In this document: positions 36,374 to 45,131 of the stretch, one piece after another
Position numbering within the stretch: the stretch's first letter is position 1
Layout: the number at the start of each line of letters is the position of its first letter
Made by a program: the position numbers and the translations under genes
Assembly: GCF_900111275.1 (NCBI RefSeq)
Contig: NZ_FOGR01000011.1
Coordinates: forward strand, 1 to 64,000
Direction: 5' to 3'
DNA from: Rhizobium sp. NFR03
GTDB lineage: Bacteria > Pseudomonadota > Alphaproteobacteria > Rhizobiales > Rhizobiaceae
Length of the DNA stretch: 64,000 nucleotides
Notes under the pieces: model-generated
What the model was told of the DNA's origin: nothing
The model's database searches: none
What the model saw: the letters and a program-made list of their open reading frames with translations, nothing else

Positions 36374-37255
36374 CTAACGACGAGGATTGAGGTGTTCGAG
36401 GTGTTGAAGCAGCCCGCTATGGTCCTGTTCTGCTCCACCATTCCGGACGAAGTCTGCAAACGCCTGCCGGACCTGTTCGGTCAGCGGAAGCGACAGCGAA
36501 AGGGATGCAGCCATCGCCATGACCGCTTCGAGATCTTTCAACTGGTTGCGGGACGTTCCCCCCGGCACGAAGTTGCGGTCAACCATTCGCGCGCCATGCA
36601 GGTCCAGAATGCGGCTTTCCGCAAATCCGCCACGTATGGCGTCGCGAAAGGCCTGTCTTGAAGCGCCGCCTGCCTCCACCAGGACCATAGCCTCAGCAAG
36701 CGCACCGATGGTGACGGCCACGATCTGCTGGTTTGCGAGCTTGCAGACCTGTCCTGCACCGCTGGGGCCGACATGGGTTATGCGGCCAAGGACGCCGAGG
36801 ATATCGCTTGCGGCGGCAAGAACGTCTGCGTCGCCGCCTGCCATGATGGCCAGCGTGCCGGCCTCGGCACCGACGACGCCGCCCGATACGGGCGCATCGA
36901 GGTGACCAATCCCTTTGAGACCAAGCAGTCGCGCATGTTCACGGGCTATCTGCGGCGCAATGGAGCTCGTGTCGATGAGGATGGCACTCTCCTGCATGGC
37001 GTCGATGCACCCCTGTCGGAACAGGACGTCCGCCACGGCGTCGCCATTGCTGAGCATGGTGAAGACGACATCGGCTCCACGCACGGCATCGGTCACGGAT
37101 GCTGCAACCACGGCGCCATCCGCTTCCAGCGGGCGAGCCTTGGCGAGATCCCTGTTCCAGACGGTCACAGGATGGCCCGCGTGCACCAGCCGCCGGGCCA
37201 TAGGCGCACCCATGAGGCCGGTGCCGATAAAGGCGATGGAGCGGGGCCGGGTCAC
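36374..37255 (-). CDS. NAD-binding beta-hydroxyacid dehydrogenase (3-hydroxyisobutyrate/L-threonate DH-like)
   Basis: 293 aa. N-terminal Rossmann fold [17 protein letters not shown], substrate motif [15 protein letters not shown], and catalytic Lys in [10 protein letters not shown]. Members oxidise beta-hydroxyacids such as 3-hydroxyisobutyrate, tartronate semialdehyde, L-threonate or D-glycerate. The stop lies 8 nt before the XylD start and its ATG overlaps the DenD-like stop by 4 nt. Given the company of a D-erythronate-dehydrogenase-like gene, a C4/C5 aldonate substrate (LtnD-like) is plausible. However, the otnK/otnC partners of the standard threonate pathway are absent here. Confidence 0.85.
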   Translation of the reverse strand: MTRPRSIAFIGTGLMGAPMARRLVHAGHPVTVWNRDLAKARPLEADGAVVAASVTDAVRGADVVFTMLSNGDAVADVLFRQGCIDAMQESAILIDTSSIAPQIAREHARLLGLKGIGHLDAPVSGGVVGAEAGTLAIMAGGDADVLAAASDILGVLGRITHVGPSGAGQVCKLANQQIVAVTIGALAEAMVLVEAGGASRQAFRDAIRGGFAESRILDLHGARMVDRNFVPGGTSRNQLKDLEAVMAMAASLSLSLPLTEQVRQAFADFVRNGGAEQDHSGLLQHLEHLNPRR

Positions 37256-38235
37256 CGTCCGCCTCCAAGTTCGTCTTCGATGTGGACGCGGATGATCTCG
37301 TCGAACGAAGTCTCTGCGGTGAAGCCGAGGCCGGTGGCGCGCGTCGCGTCAAAACCTGGCGCCCAACCTGCGACCATGTTCATGATGTTTTCGTCAGGCA
37401 CGCGACGGATCAGGGCTACGGCCTTTTCTCCCGCGATCCGGCGCAAGGCCTCGATCTGTTCGCCAACAGTCGCGCTTAAACCGGGCATGGACAGGTTACG
37501 GCGAGGTCCGACACGGTCGAGATCGATGGTTGCGCCGTGAAGGAGAAACCCGACTGCGGAGCGGGGCGAGGTATGCCAATGCCTGACATCTTCGGAAACG
37601 GGGAGAACCGCCTCTTTGCCGACGAGCGGTTCGCGCAGAATATTGGAGAAGAAGCCGGATGCCGCCTTGTTGGGCTTGCCGGGCCTGATGCAGACGGTGG
37701 GAAGACGGATGCCGATGCCGTCGAAAAAGCCACGACGGCTGTAGTCGGAGAGAAGCAGCTCGCAGATAGCCTTCTGCGTACCGTAACTCGTCAGCGGCGT
37801 GGTGTGATACTCGTCGCCGATCGGGAAAGGCAGGGGCGCGCCGAAGACGGCAATGGACGAGGTGAAGACAAGTCGGGGCTTGTATCCATCCTCCCCATTC
37901 GCCAGCCGGATCGCATCGAACAGATACCGCGTCCCGTCGAGGTTGATGCGGTAGCCTTTTTCGAAGTCGAGTTCCGCTTCGCCAGACACGATGGCCGCGA
38001 GATGGAAGATGACGTCCGGACGCGAGGCGATCAGGGTCTCGGCTGTTCCCGGTAAGGAGAGATCGGCTTCGAGCGCCGTTACGGTGCCGGTGAAAGCAGC
38101 CGGCGCCTTCGGGTTGAAGACGTCGACGAGCGTCAGCTTCTCCACAGCCTTACCACCGAGGCCGCCATCGGCCACGATGCGGGACAGAAGCTTTTGGCCG
38201 ACCATGCCGGCGGCACCGATGACCATGATGTGCAT
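37252..38235 (-). CDS. denD: NAD-dependent epimerase/dehydratase, D-erythronate dehydrogenase-like
   Basis: 327 aa extended-SDR. Cofactor loop GAAGMVGQKL, catalytic Tyr/Lys in TSYGTQKA, and IRLPTVCIRPGKPNKAASGF, a stretch characteristic of the DenD group that oxidises D-erythronate at C2. First gene of the operon denD-like, ltnD-like, xylD; AGGAGACC precedes the ATG. Faces the FAD-oxidase gene over a 169-bp shared control region holding a GntR-type palindrome. Substrate assignment is by family resemblance only. Confidence 0.78.
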   Translation of the reverse strand: MHIMVIGAAGMVGQKLLSRIVADGGLGGKAVEKLTLVDVFNPKAPAAFTGTVTALEADLSLPGTAETLIASRPDVIFHLAAIVSGEAELDFEKGYRINLDGTRYLFDAIRLANGEDGYKPRLVFTSSIAVFGAPLPFPIGDEYHTTPLTSYGTQKAICELLLSDYSRRGFFDGIGIRLPTVCIRPGKPNKAASGFFSNILREPLVGKEAVLPVSEDVRHWHTSPRSAVGFLLHGATIDLDRVGPRRNLSMPGLSATVGEQIEALRRIAGEKAVALIRRVPDENIMNMVAGWAPGFDATRATGLGFTAETSFDEIIRVHIEDELGGGR

Positions 38236-38297
38236 AAGGTCTCCTCCCTCTCCCTGACCCGACGACTGCCTCCGCGCCGCACTGCCCGGGTTTTATC

Positions 38298-38325
38298 TTG
38301 TAAGGTTGTCTGATAACCCTATAAG
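38298..38325 (+). promoter_or_regulatory. Promoter with FadR/GntR-type operator in its spacer
   Basis: -35 TTGTAA (38298-38303), 16-bp spacer, -10 TATAAG (38320-38325). The spacer contains GTTGTCTGATAAC (38305-38317), a near-palindrome GTTRTC-N-GAYAAC. The same motif recurs at 40730-40742 before the XylX/TRAP operon. Placement within the spacer predicts repression. Confidence 0.7.
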
Positions 38326-38404
38326 TCGCTGTTGAAAAGAACAATCCAATGCTTTCGCAAGCCACATTGCCAAAAACGCTGCGAGAATTGCCTGACCGGA
38401 GACC

Positions 38405-39865
38405 ATGGAGATGTTGACGGAGAACACGAAAAGCCGTGACGAGGGGTCGTCATTGACGGAGAGATTGATCGCGGCGTTGGGGCAGGACGCCGTGCTGATC
38501 GATCCCGATGACGTCGCTCGCTATTGCCGGGATTGGCACGGCGATGTCACGACGGGCGCAATAGCCGTCCTCAGGCCGCGTTCCACTGCAGAGGTGGCGA
38601 AGGCGGTGAAAGCTTGCTCGAAGTTCGGGCTCGGTATCGTGCCACAGGGGGGGAATACCGGCCTTGTCCTCGGCGGGATTCCTGATGCGCCGGAGCATCA
38701 GGTGGTCCTCAGCCTTGAGCGCATGAGCGCCATTCGAACCATCGATCCCGACGATTTTTCCGCCGTCGTCGAGGCAGGCTGCATTCTCTCGACCTTCAAG
38801 GACGCCGTCGCCGAAAAGGGCATGTTCTTCCCGCTGGCGCTCGGTGCGCAAGGTACCTGCCGCATCGGGGGCAACGTGTCCACCAATGCCGGTGGCATCA
38901 ATGTGCTGCGCTACGGCATGACGCGCGAACTGGTGCTGGGTCTGGAGGTCGTGCTGCCGGACGGCACGATTTTCGATGGCCTTTCGACCTTGCGGAAGGA
39001 CAATCGCGGTATCGACCTCAAGCAGATCTTCATCGGCGCGGAAGGCACGCTCGGCATCATCACCGCCGTCTCGGTGAAGCTCACGCCCTACCCGGATCAG
39101 GTCGCGACAGCACTTCTGGCTCTCTCTTCACTCGATGATGCCATTCGGCTCTTCCGCCGGGCGCGGCGCGATTGTTGCGACCTGATGTCGGCCTTCGAGT
39201 TCATGCCGCCGCTCGCCTTCACGCTGGCACAAGAGGCGATGCCGGCTTTGCCGATTCCGATCGCCGGAGATTACCCGGCCTATGTGCTGATGGAGATCTC
39301 GGGCTCTGGTCTCGTCGATATCGAGAGCCTGATGGAGCGTTTCCTCGAAGGGGTCATGGAAGACGGCCTTGTCGTGGATGGCACCGTTGCCGCATCGCAG
39401 GCACAGGCGCGGAACCTTTGGCTGATCCGGGAGGGCATGAACGAGGGGCAGGCGAAACGCGGGGCGCATATGCGCACGGATATTTCCGTGTCCCTGTCGC
39501 AACTCCCGCAGTTCATCGCGGATGCCGAGAAGGCGGTGACGGACCGGTTCCCGGACTGTGTCTGCGTATCCTACGGGCATGTCGGCGACGGCAATGTCCA
39601 TCTCAACGTCCTGCCGGCCGCAGGTCTTTCGGCTGGCGAAAGACAGGCCGTCATTTACGAGACGAAGACGATCGTGAACACGGTCGTGGATCGGTATCAG
39701 GGCAGCATAAGCGCCGAGCACGGCATCGGCCGGCTGAAGCGCGCCGATTTCGAGGAGCGCCTTCCCGGCGCACGGCGCAAGCTGCTGACAGCCCTGAAGC
39801 AAGCCATAGACCCCGAGATGATCATGAACCCGGGGTGCCAATTGAACTTTAGCGTAAACAGGTAG
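38405..39865 (+). CDS. FAD-binding oxidase of the GlcD / D-2-hydroxyacid dehydrogenase family
   Basis: 486 aa. FAD-binding PCMH domain with VPQGGNTGLVLGG near residues 80-92 and GGNVSTNAGGINVLRYGMTR near 157-177, and the C-terminal substrate domain with YGHVGDGNVHLN and SAEHGIGRLKR. Family members oxidise D-lactate, glycolate, D-2-hydroxyglutarate or 4-phosphoerythronate and pass electrons to a quinone or flavoprotein. In this locus it likely oxidises a 2-hydroxyacid intermediate or an aldonate by-product. Followed after 32 nt by the GntR gene. Confidence 0.85.
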   Translation: MEMLTENTKSRDEGSSLTERLIAALGQDAVLIDPDDVARYCRDWHGDVTTGAIAVLRPRSTAEVAKAVKACSKFGLGIVPQGGNTGLVLGGIPDAPEHQVVLSLERMSAIRTIDPDDFSAVVEAGCILSTFKDAVAEKGMFFPLALGAQGTCRIGGNVSTNAGGINVLRYGMTRELVLGLEVVLPDGTIFDGLSTLRKDNRGIDLKQIFIGAEGTLGIITAVSVKLTPYPDQVATALLALSSLDDAIRLFRRARRDCCDLMSAFEFMPPLAFTLAQEAMPALPIPIAGDYPAYVLMEISGSGLVDIESLMERFLEGVMEDGLVVDGTVAASQAQARNLWLIREGMNEGQAKRGAHMRTDISVSLSQLPQFIADAEKAVTDRFPDCVCVSYGHVGDGNVHLNVLPAAGLSAGERQAVIYETKTIVNTVVDRYQGSISAEHGIGRLKRADFEERLPGARRKLLTALKQAIDPEMIMNPGCQLNFSVNR

Positions 39866-39897
39866 AAACCAGCGCCAGGCAACAGGGGGACAGCATC

Positions 39898-40617
39898 TTG
39901 GTCACGGCAGGTTTCAACCAGATCACGCGGAACGAGCATTTGCCGGCACGGATCGCCGTGCAGATCGGTCGCGAGATCAGCGAAGGGCGCATTGCGCCCG
40001 GAGGGCGGCTGCCGGCGGAGCATGTGCTTGCCAAAACCTTCGGCGTCAGCCGCTCGGTCGTGCGGGAAGCCATTGCGCAGTTGCGCAACGAGGGTCTCGT
40101 CGAAACGCGTCAGGGTGTCGGCGCCTTTGCCACGGAGATCGAGCGGCGCCAGTCGATCCGAATCGAACAGGACGATCTCTCGGATCGGGCGAGCTTTCGC
40201 AGCCTTTTCCAATTGCGGCGCCCGTTGGAAATCGAGGCGGCCGGGCTTGCCGCTCTGCATGCGACAACGGCGGATCTCGTGCGGCTCGACGAGGCGCTGG
40301 CCGATATGACGGGCGCGAAGAAGTGGACCGACGAGGGCATCGTCGCCGATCTCGTTTTCCACAGGGCGGTCGCCATGGCGACGCAGAACGAATATTTCCT
40401 GTTGTTCATCGGCTTCATCGCCGAGCGTATCAGCCTTGCCATCAATGCGGCGAGGGAAACGGCCCTTCTGGAGGAAATCGTGGAGGTGACCATTGCCGAA
40501 CATGTCGCGATCCGCGACGCGATCGCCAGCCGCGATCCCCAGGCCGCGCGGGAGGCCATGGAACGCCATCTGGCCGGCGCGGCAAGCCGCCTCGATCTGA
40601 CGCTGGAATCCTTCTAA
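39898..40617 (+). CDS. FadR-subfamily GntR transcriptional regulator
   Basis: 239 aa with a TTG start behind GGGGGA. N-terminal winged helix (LPAEHVLAKTFGVSRSVVRE, then GLVETRQGVGAFAT) and an all-helical FCD sensor domain with the metal-ligand pattern (LVFHRAVAMATQNEY, later IAEHVAIRDAI and MERHLAGAA) that binds carboxylate effectors. Cotranscribed with the FAD oxidase and followed by a terminator. The 13-bp palindromes at 38305 and 40730 are its likely operators, so it would control both arms of the aldonate locus. Confidence 0.9.
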   Translation: MVTAGFNQITRNEHLPARIAVQIGREISEGRIAPGGRLPAEHVLAKTFGVSRSVVREAIAQLRNEGLVETRQGVGAFATEIERRQSIRIEQDDLSDRASFRSLFQLRRPLEIEAAGLAALHATTADLVRLDEALADMTGAKKWTDEGIVADLVFHRAVAMATQNEYFLLFIGFIAERISLAINAARETALLEEIVEVTIAEHVAIRDAIASRDPQAAREAMERHLAGAASRLDLTLESF

Positions 40618-40659
40618 GGCGGCAAGAATGGCGCCGAACACGCCATATATGCCGCTTTT
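40618..40659 (+). terminator. Terminator after the GntR gene
   Basis: Nested stem: GGCGGC with GCCGCT outside and GGCG with CGCC inside, followed by TTTT (40656-40659). It begins directly at the stop codon and separates the regulator unit from the XylX/TRAP operon. Confidence 0.65.
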
Positions 40660-40729
40660 CTGATGTTTTCGGCCTTTTTCAAAGCGGCTGGACAGGCTGG
40701 AAAACTCACACTAAAGCTTTGAACCATGC

Positions 40730-40742
40730 GTTGTCAGACATC
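40730..40742. promoter_or_regulatory. Probable GntR operator before XylX/TRAP operon
   Basis: GTTGTCAGACATC, matching the 38305 site in the GTTGTC-N-GA core; a further TGACAAG lies just downstream (40744-40750). Located about 50 nt before the XylX-like start. Confidence 0.65.
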
Positions 40743-40789
40743 CTGACAAGCGGAGAGGAACCGGCTGTGCCGGGCCGCTGCAGGAAGAC

Positions 40790-41965
40790 ATGGGAGGACG
40801 AACTTTGTCGTTGAGAACCGGACTGCGTCCAGATCACATCTTGCCCGGCGATGCCGATGCGGCGCTGCTTGTCGGCCGTGTCTGGGTGAACGCCGTTGCA
40901 GGCCCATGCCCATGCCTCCTGCGCGATGGCAGGCTGCTCGACCTCACACCGCTGTCGGCGACCATGTCGGAGCTGCTGGAGCACGAGGATCTGGTTGCCA
41001 CGCTCGCGTCAGGTGAGCACTTCGCCGATCTCGGTCCACTGGAGGCTTTCCTCGACGGTTCGGCGGGCGAGCTGCTGGCGCCGGTGGACCTTCAGGCCGT
41101 CAAGGCCGCCGGCGTGACATTCGCCGACAGCATGCTGGAGCGCGTGATCGAGGAGCGGGCAAAGGGCGATGCACTCGCCGCCGAAGCGATCCGTGGACGG
41201 CTGGCACCTGTTCTCGGCGATAATCTGAAGGGCCTCGTCGCAGGCTCCGCCAAGGCTGCCGAGGTCAAGAAACTTTTGCAGGAGCTCGGCCTCTGGTCGC
41301 AATATCTCGAGGTCGGCATCGGCCCTGATGCGGAGATTTTCACCAAGGCCCAGCCAATGTCGTCCGTCGGCTGCGGCGCGCTGGTCGGCATTCACCCGAA
41401 GTCGGACTGGAACAACCCCGAGCCGGAGGTTGTCCTTGCAGTGACGTCGACCGGGAAAATCGTCGGCGCCACGCTGGGCAACGACGTCAATCTGCGAGAC
41501 TTCGAGGGGCGGTCGGCGCTGCTGCTCAGCAAGGCGAAGGATAACAACGCGTCCTGTTCGCTCGGCCCGTTCATCCGCCTCTTCGACGCAGTCTTCACGC
41601 TGGAGGACGTCCGGCAGGCCGAGGTGTCGCTGACGGTCGAGGGCGCGGATGGCTTCACGATGACGGGCGCAAGCCGCATGGCGGCGATCAGCCGCTCGCC
41701 GGAGGATCTCGTCTCGCAGCTTCTCAACCGCAATCACCAGTACCCCGATGGCGCCGTTCTGTTTCTCGGCACGATGTTCGCGCCGGTCAAGGATCGCCGC
41801 GGGGCCGGTCTCGGATTTACCCATGAGGTCGGCGACCGGGTGGAGATCGCAAGCCCGCGACTGGGACGCCTGGTCAACTGGGTCGAGACCAGCGATGCCT
41901 GCCCCGAATGGAGGTTCGGGATTTCCGCGCTCATGAAGAACCTGGCGCAACGCGGACTTCTATAA
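40790..41965 (+). CDS. xylX: FAH-family 2-keto-3-deoxy-aldonate dehydratase, XylX-like
   Basis: 391 aa, close to Caulobacter XylX (about 386). The core DLQAVKAAGVTFADSMLERV, the GPDAEIFTK segment, NNPEPEVVL, LGNDVNLRDFEGRSALLLSK and the C-terminal FGISALMKNLAQRGLL match that protein as I recall it. The fumarylacetoacetate-hydrolase fold uses the E-x-E/D metal site in NPEPE and GNDVN. It would dehydrate 2-keto-3-deoxyxylonate to alpha-ketoglutarate semialdehyde. ATG 40790 has AGGAAG upstream; TTG 40805 behind GGGAGG is an alternative. Heads the TRAP operon. Confidence 0.83.
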   Translation: MGGRTLSLRTGLRPDHILPGDADAALLVGRVWVNAVAGPCPCLLRDGRLLDLTPLSATMSELLEHEDLVATLASGEHFADLGPLEAFLDGSAGELLAPVDLQAVKAAGVTFADSMLERVIEERAKGDALAAEAIRGRLAPVLGDNLKGLVAGSAKAAEVKKLLQELGLWSQYLEVGIGPDAEIFTKAQPMSSVGCGALVGIHPKSDWNNPEPEVVLAVTSTGKIVGATLGNDVNLRDFEGRSALLLSKAKDNNASCSLGPFIRLFDAVFTLEDVRQAEVSLTVEGADGFTMTGASRMAAISRSPEDLVSQLLNRNHQYPDGAVLFLGTMFAPVKDRRGAGLGFTHEVGDRVEIASPRLGRLVNWVETSDACPEWRFGISALMKNLAQRGLL

Positions 41966-41983
41966 GGCTTCTGGGAGGAAGAC

Positions 41984-42517
41984 ATGCAGAGAGCAATCGA
42001 TCTCTTTTACAAGGCGCTGGAAGTCTTTCTCATCGTCATGCTGGCCGCCATGACGATCATGGTCTTCAGCAATGTCGTGCTGCGCTACGTTTTCAATTCC
42101 GGCCTGAACGTCTCGGAAGAGCTGTCGCGGTACTGCTTCGTCTGGGTGACGTTCGTGGGTGCCGTCGTTACCTTTCGGGAGAATTCCCATCTCGGCATCG
42201 AGACGCTGGTCATGTGGTTCGGCCGCCGGGGACGTATCTTCTGCATGATCCTGTCCAACCTGATCATCGCATTGTGCTCCGCGATCTTCTTCTGGGGCAC
42301 GTGGAAGCAGTTCAACATCAACGCCACCATGCATGCGCCGGTGACGAAGCTGTCCATGATCTGGGTCTACGGCATCGGCCTCTTCACAGGCTCCTTCATG
42401 TGCATCATCGCGCTTGAGCGCGTGTTTCGCTATGCCACCGGCCGCGCGACGGAGGAGGAGGTCGCCACCTTTGCCGGCGAAAACCTCAGCGTCGAGCAAC
42501 TGGCGGAGCGCGGCTGA
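41984..42517 (+). CDS. TRAP transporter small permease, DctQ type
   Basis: 177 aa with four predicted membrane segments. VMLAAMTIMVFSNVVLRYVF and LSRYCFVWVTFVGAVVTFRE are the DctQ signatures. GGGAGGAAG ribosome site. Its TGA overlaps the DctM start (TGATG). The product supports the large permease in a sodium-driven, binding-protein-dependent importer; xylonate or another aldonate is the likely cargo from context. Confidence 0.9.
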   Translation: MQRAIDLFYKALEVFLIVMLAAMTIMVFSNVVLRYVFNSGLNVSEELSRYCFVWVTFVGAVVTFRENSHLGIETLVMWFGRRGRIFCMILSNLIIALCSAIFFWGTWKQFNINATMHAPVTKLSMIWVYGIGLFTGSFMCIIALERVFRYATGRATEEEVATFAGENLSVEQLAERG

Positions 42518-43794
42518 TGACACTTCTCGTTTTCATCGGCTCTCTCCTCGGCGCCATGGCGATCGGCGTTCCCGTCGCTTTCTCGCTGATGTTCTGCGGC
42601 GTCGTCCTCATGTGGTACATGAGCATGTTCAATACGCAGATCATCGCGCAGAACATGATCGCCGGCGCCGATACCTTCACGCTGCTGGCCATCCCCTTCT
42701 TCATTCTCGCCGGCGAACTCATGAACTCCGGCGGCCTTTCGCGCCGCATCATCGACTTTGCCATCGCCTGCGTCGGACACATCCGCGGCGGCCTCGGCTT
42801 CGTCACCGTGCTTGCGGCCATCATCATGGCCAGCGTCTCGGGCTCGGCGGCGGCCGACACCGCGGCGCTCGCCTCCATTCTGATCCCGATGATGGCAAAG
42901 GCCGGGTACGACATTCCGCGCTCGGGCGGCCTCATTGCTGCTGGCGGCATCATCGCGCCGGTCATTCCGCCATCCATGGCCTTCATCGTCTTCGGCGTGG
43001 CGGCAAACGTCTCCATTACTCAGCTGTTCATGGCGGGAATCGTTCCCGGTCTGTTGATGGGTATTGCCCTCTGCATCGCCTGGGCGATCACCGTACGCAA
43101 CGATAACGTACAGCCGCTGCCGAAGCCTTCGAGCGCGGAGCGTCTGCGCGTCACCGGTCGGGCCCTCTGGGCGCTCGGCATGCCGGTCATCATTCTCGGC
43201 GGCATCAAGGCCGGTATCATGACGCCGACCGAGGCGGCCGTGGTCGCCGCGGCCTATGCGATGTTCGTCGGCATGGTCATCTATGGCGAGTTGAAACCCC
43301 GGGACCTGCCACAGGTTCTTCTGCGGGCCGCGAAAACGACGTCTGTCATCATGTTTCTGGTTGCGTCGGCGCTGGTGTCGGCCTGGCTGATCACGTCCGC
43401 GAACATTCCAGCCGAAGTGGCGGGCTATATCGAGCCGCTCATCGACCGCCCGCGCCTGCTCATGTTCGCGATCATGGTGCTGGTTCTGATCGTGGGCACC
43501 GCGCTGGACCTGACACCGACCATCCTCATCCTGACGCCGGTGCTGATGCCGATCATCAAGCAGGCGGGCATCGATCCAGCCTATTTCGGCGTGCTGTTCA
43601 TCATGAACAATGCCATCGGCCTGATCACGCCGCCGGTCGGCGTCGTGCTCAACGTCGTTAGCGGCGTCGGGCGTATTCCGCTCGGCAAGGTCACCATCGG
43701 CGTGCTGCCCTTCCTGATCGCGGAAACCATCGTGCTGCTGCTTCTGGTGATATTCCCCGACATCGTCCTCGTGCCGATGCGGTTCCTGCACTGA
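42517..43794 (+). CDS. TRAP transporter large permease, DctM type
   Basis: 425 aa, twelve predicted membrane segments, normal for DctM. Motifs: GVPVAFSLMFCGVVLMWYM at the N-terminus, ASVSGSAAADTAALASILIP near residues 108-127, APVIPPSMAFIVFG near 147-160, and NNAIGLITPPVGVVLNVVSG near the C-terminus. Translationally coupled to DctQ. Confidence 0.93.
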   Translation: MTLLVFIGSLLGAMAIGVPVAFSLMFCGVVLMWYMSMFNTQIIAQNMIAGADTFTLLAIPFFILAGELMNSGGLSRRIIDFAIACVGHIRGGLGFVTVLAAIIMASVSGSAAADTAALASILIPMMAKAGYDIPRSGGLIAAGGIIAPVIPPSMAFIVFGVAANVSITQLFMAGIVPGLLMGIALCIAWAITVRNDNVQPLPKPSSAERLRVTGRALWALGMPVIILGGIKAGIMTPTEAAVVAAAYAMFVGMVIYGELKPRDLPQVLLRAAKTTSVIMFLVASALVSAWLITSANIPAEVAGYIEPLIDRPRLLMFAIMVLVLIVGTALDLTPTILILTPVLMPIIKQAGIDPAYFGVLFIMNNAIGLITPPVGVVLNVVSGVGRIPLGKVTIGVLPFLIAETIVLLLLVIFPDIVLVPMRFLH

Positions 43795-43870
43795 GGGTGT
43801 CCTCACTCTTCGCGCTGCCTTTCACCGTTCCGAACAACCATCTCAAACAACCATCCCGGGAGGATATTCA

Positions 43871-44875
43871 ATGAGAAAGCTGCTTCTGACCACAACCGCG
43901 CTCGCCATGGCCATGGGCTTTGCCGCCCCGGCCTCCGCTGAGTTCCAGTCCCGCAACATCAAGGTGTCCAACGGCATCAATCAGGACCATCCGGTCGGAA
44001 ACGGCCTGAAGGCCGTCGACGAATGCCTGCAGCAGACGTCGAACGGGCAAATGAAGATCACCGCGTTCTGGGGTGGAGCTCTGGGAGGAGATCTCCAGGC
44101 AACCCAGGCCCTGCGCTCCGGCGTACAGGAAGCCGTGATCTCGTCCTCGTCGCCGCTGGTCGGACTGGTGCCGGCGCTCGGCGTGTTCGACCTGCCGTTC
44201 CTTTTTGCAACCGACAAGGAAGCCGATGCCGTCATGGACGGCGAGTTCGGCGAGATGCTCAACGCGAAGCTCGCGGAAGCCGGTCTCGTCAACCTCGCTT
44301 ACTGGGAAAACGGCTTCCGGAACCTGACGAACTCCGTCCGACCGGTGACCAAATGGGAAGATGTGAGCGGCCTCAAGGTCCGCGTGATGCAGAACAACAT
44401 CTTCCTCGACACGTTCCAGAACCTCGGCGCGAACGCGACGCCGATGGCCTTCGGCGAGATCTTCTCGGGCCTCGAGACGAAGGCGATCGATGCGCAGGAA
44501 AACCCCTATGTGACGATCGACACCTCCAAGTTCTACGAGGTGCAGAAATACGTCACGGAGACCAAGCACGCCTACACACCGTTCCTGTTCCTCTTCTCCA
44601 AGGCGATCTTCGATACCTATTCGCCGGAAGAACAGGCTGCCCTGAAGAAATGCGCCGTCGTCGGCCGTGACGTCGAGCGCAAGGTCATTCGCGAACTGAA
44701 CGCGAAATCGCTCGAGAAGATCAAGGCGGCTGGTATCGAGGCGAACGTGCTGAGTCCCGAAGAGCAGGCCCGTATTCGCGAGAAGTCGCTGGTGGTCTAT
44801 GAGAAGCACAAGGCCGAGATCGGCCCGGAAGTCGTCGACGGCATCCTGGCAAAGCTCGGCGAACTGCGCAAATAG
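43871..44875 (+). CDS. TRAP transporter substrate-binding protein, DctP type
   Basis: 334 aa. Signal peptide of about 24 residues ending ASA-EF. The family carboxylate-binding Arg is in SGLKVRVMQN; FSGLETKAIDAQENPY is the conserved DctP helix and loop. Substrate would be a sugar acid given XylD and XylX in the same locus. Followed by a strong hairpin at 44908. Confidence 0.92.
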   Translation: MRKLLLTTTALAMAMGFAAPASAEFQSRNIKVSNGINQDHPVGNGLKAVDECLQQTSNGQMKITAFWGGALGGDLQATQALRSGVQEAVISSSSPLVGLVPALGVFDLPFLFATDKEADAVMDGEFGEMLNAKLAEAGLVNLAYWENGFRNLTNSVRPVTKWEDVSGLKVRVMQNNIFLDTFQNLGANATPMAFGEIFSGLETKAIDAQENPYVTIDTSKFYEVQKYVTETKHAYTPFLFLFSKAIFDTYSPEEQAALKKCAVVGRDVERKVIRELNAKSLEKIKAAGIEANVLSPEEQARIREKSLVVYEKHKAEIGPEVVDGILAKLGELRK

Positions 44876-44907
44876 TCGGACCCCTGAAGCAATTGCAGGA
44901 AACAAAA

Positions 44908-44937
44908 GCATGGCCCTGGAATGCCCCGGGGCCATGC
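44908..44937 (+). terminator. Hairpin after TRAP operon
   Basis: Perfect 9-bp stem GCATGGCCC / GGGCCATGC about 33 nt beyond the DctP stop, followed by GTCGTTTC. Probably the operon terminator although the T-run is poor. Confidence 0.65.
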
Positions 44938-45031
44938 GTCGTTTCAGATGAAGATCCATGTCTCCGCCGCAACGACGGCTTGTTTATGCGAAGCCGTTAT
45001 GTTGAACTCCTGATCATTCCGGCGCCGGAAC

Positions 45032-45131
45032 ATGAAAGATCAGGCAAGGTCGTACGTCGCTGCAGCATTCTCTTCCTCTTCAGGCAAAACCGCTCTTTCA
45101 GAGTTCGACCATTGCGGGGTTCGAGTGCGGC
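45032..45131 (+). other. Probable out-of-frame 5' end of the glycoside hydrolase gene
   Basis: ATG 45032 opens a frame MKDQARSYVAAAFSSSSGK that ends near an AAAA run (45086-45089). One frame over, the sequence reads PLFQSSTIAGFECGMVHGG straight into the downstream ORF. Removing one A would join them into a 320-aa protein. The downstream frame itself has no ATG/GTG/TTG between its in-frame stop at 45033 and ATG 45132. Confidence 0.5.

Noticed and set aside
42430-43806. 458-codon minus-strand frame opposite DctM
   Set aside because: Same reverse-complement composition; the + strand has unmistakable TRAP permease motifs.
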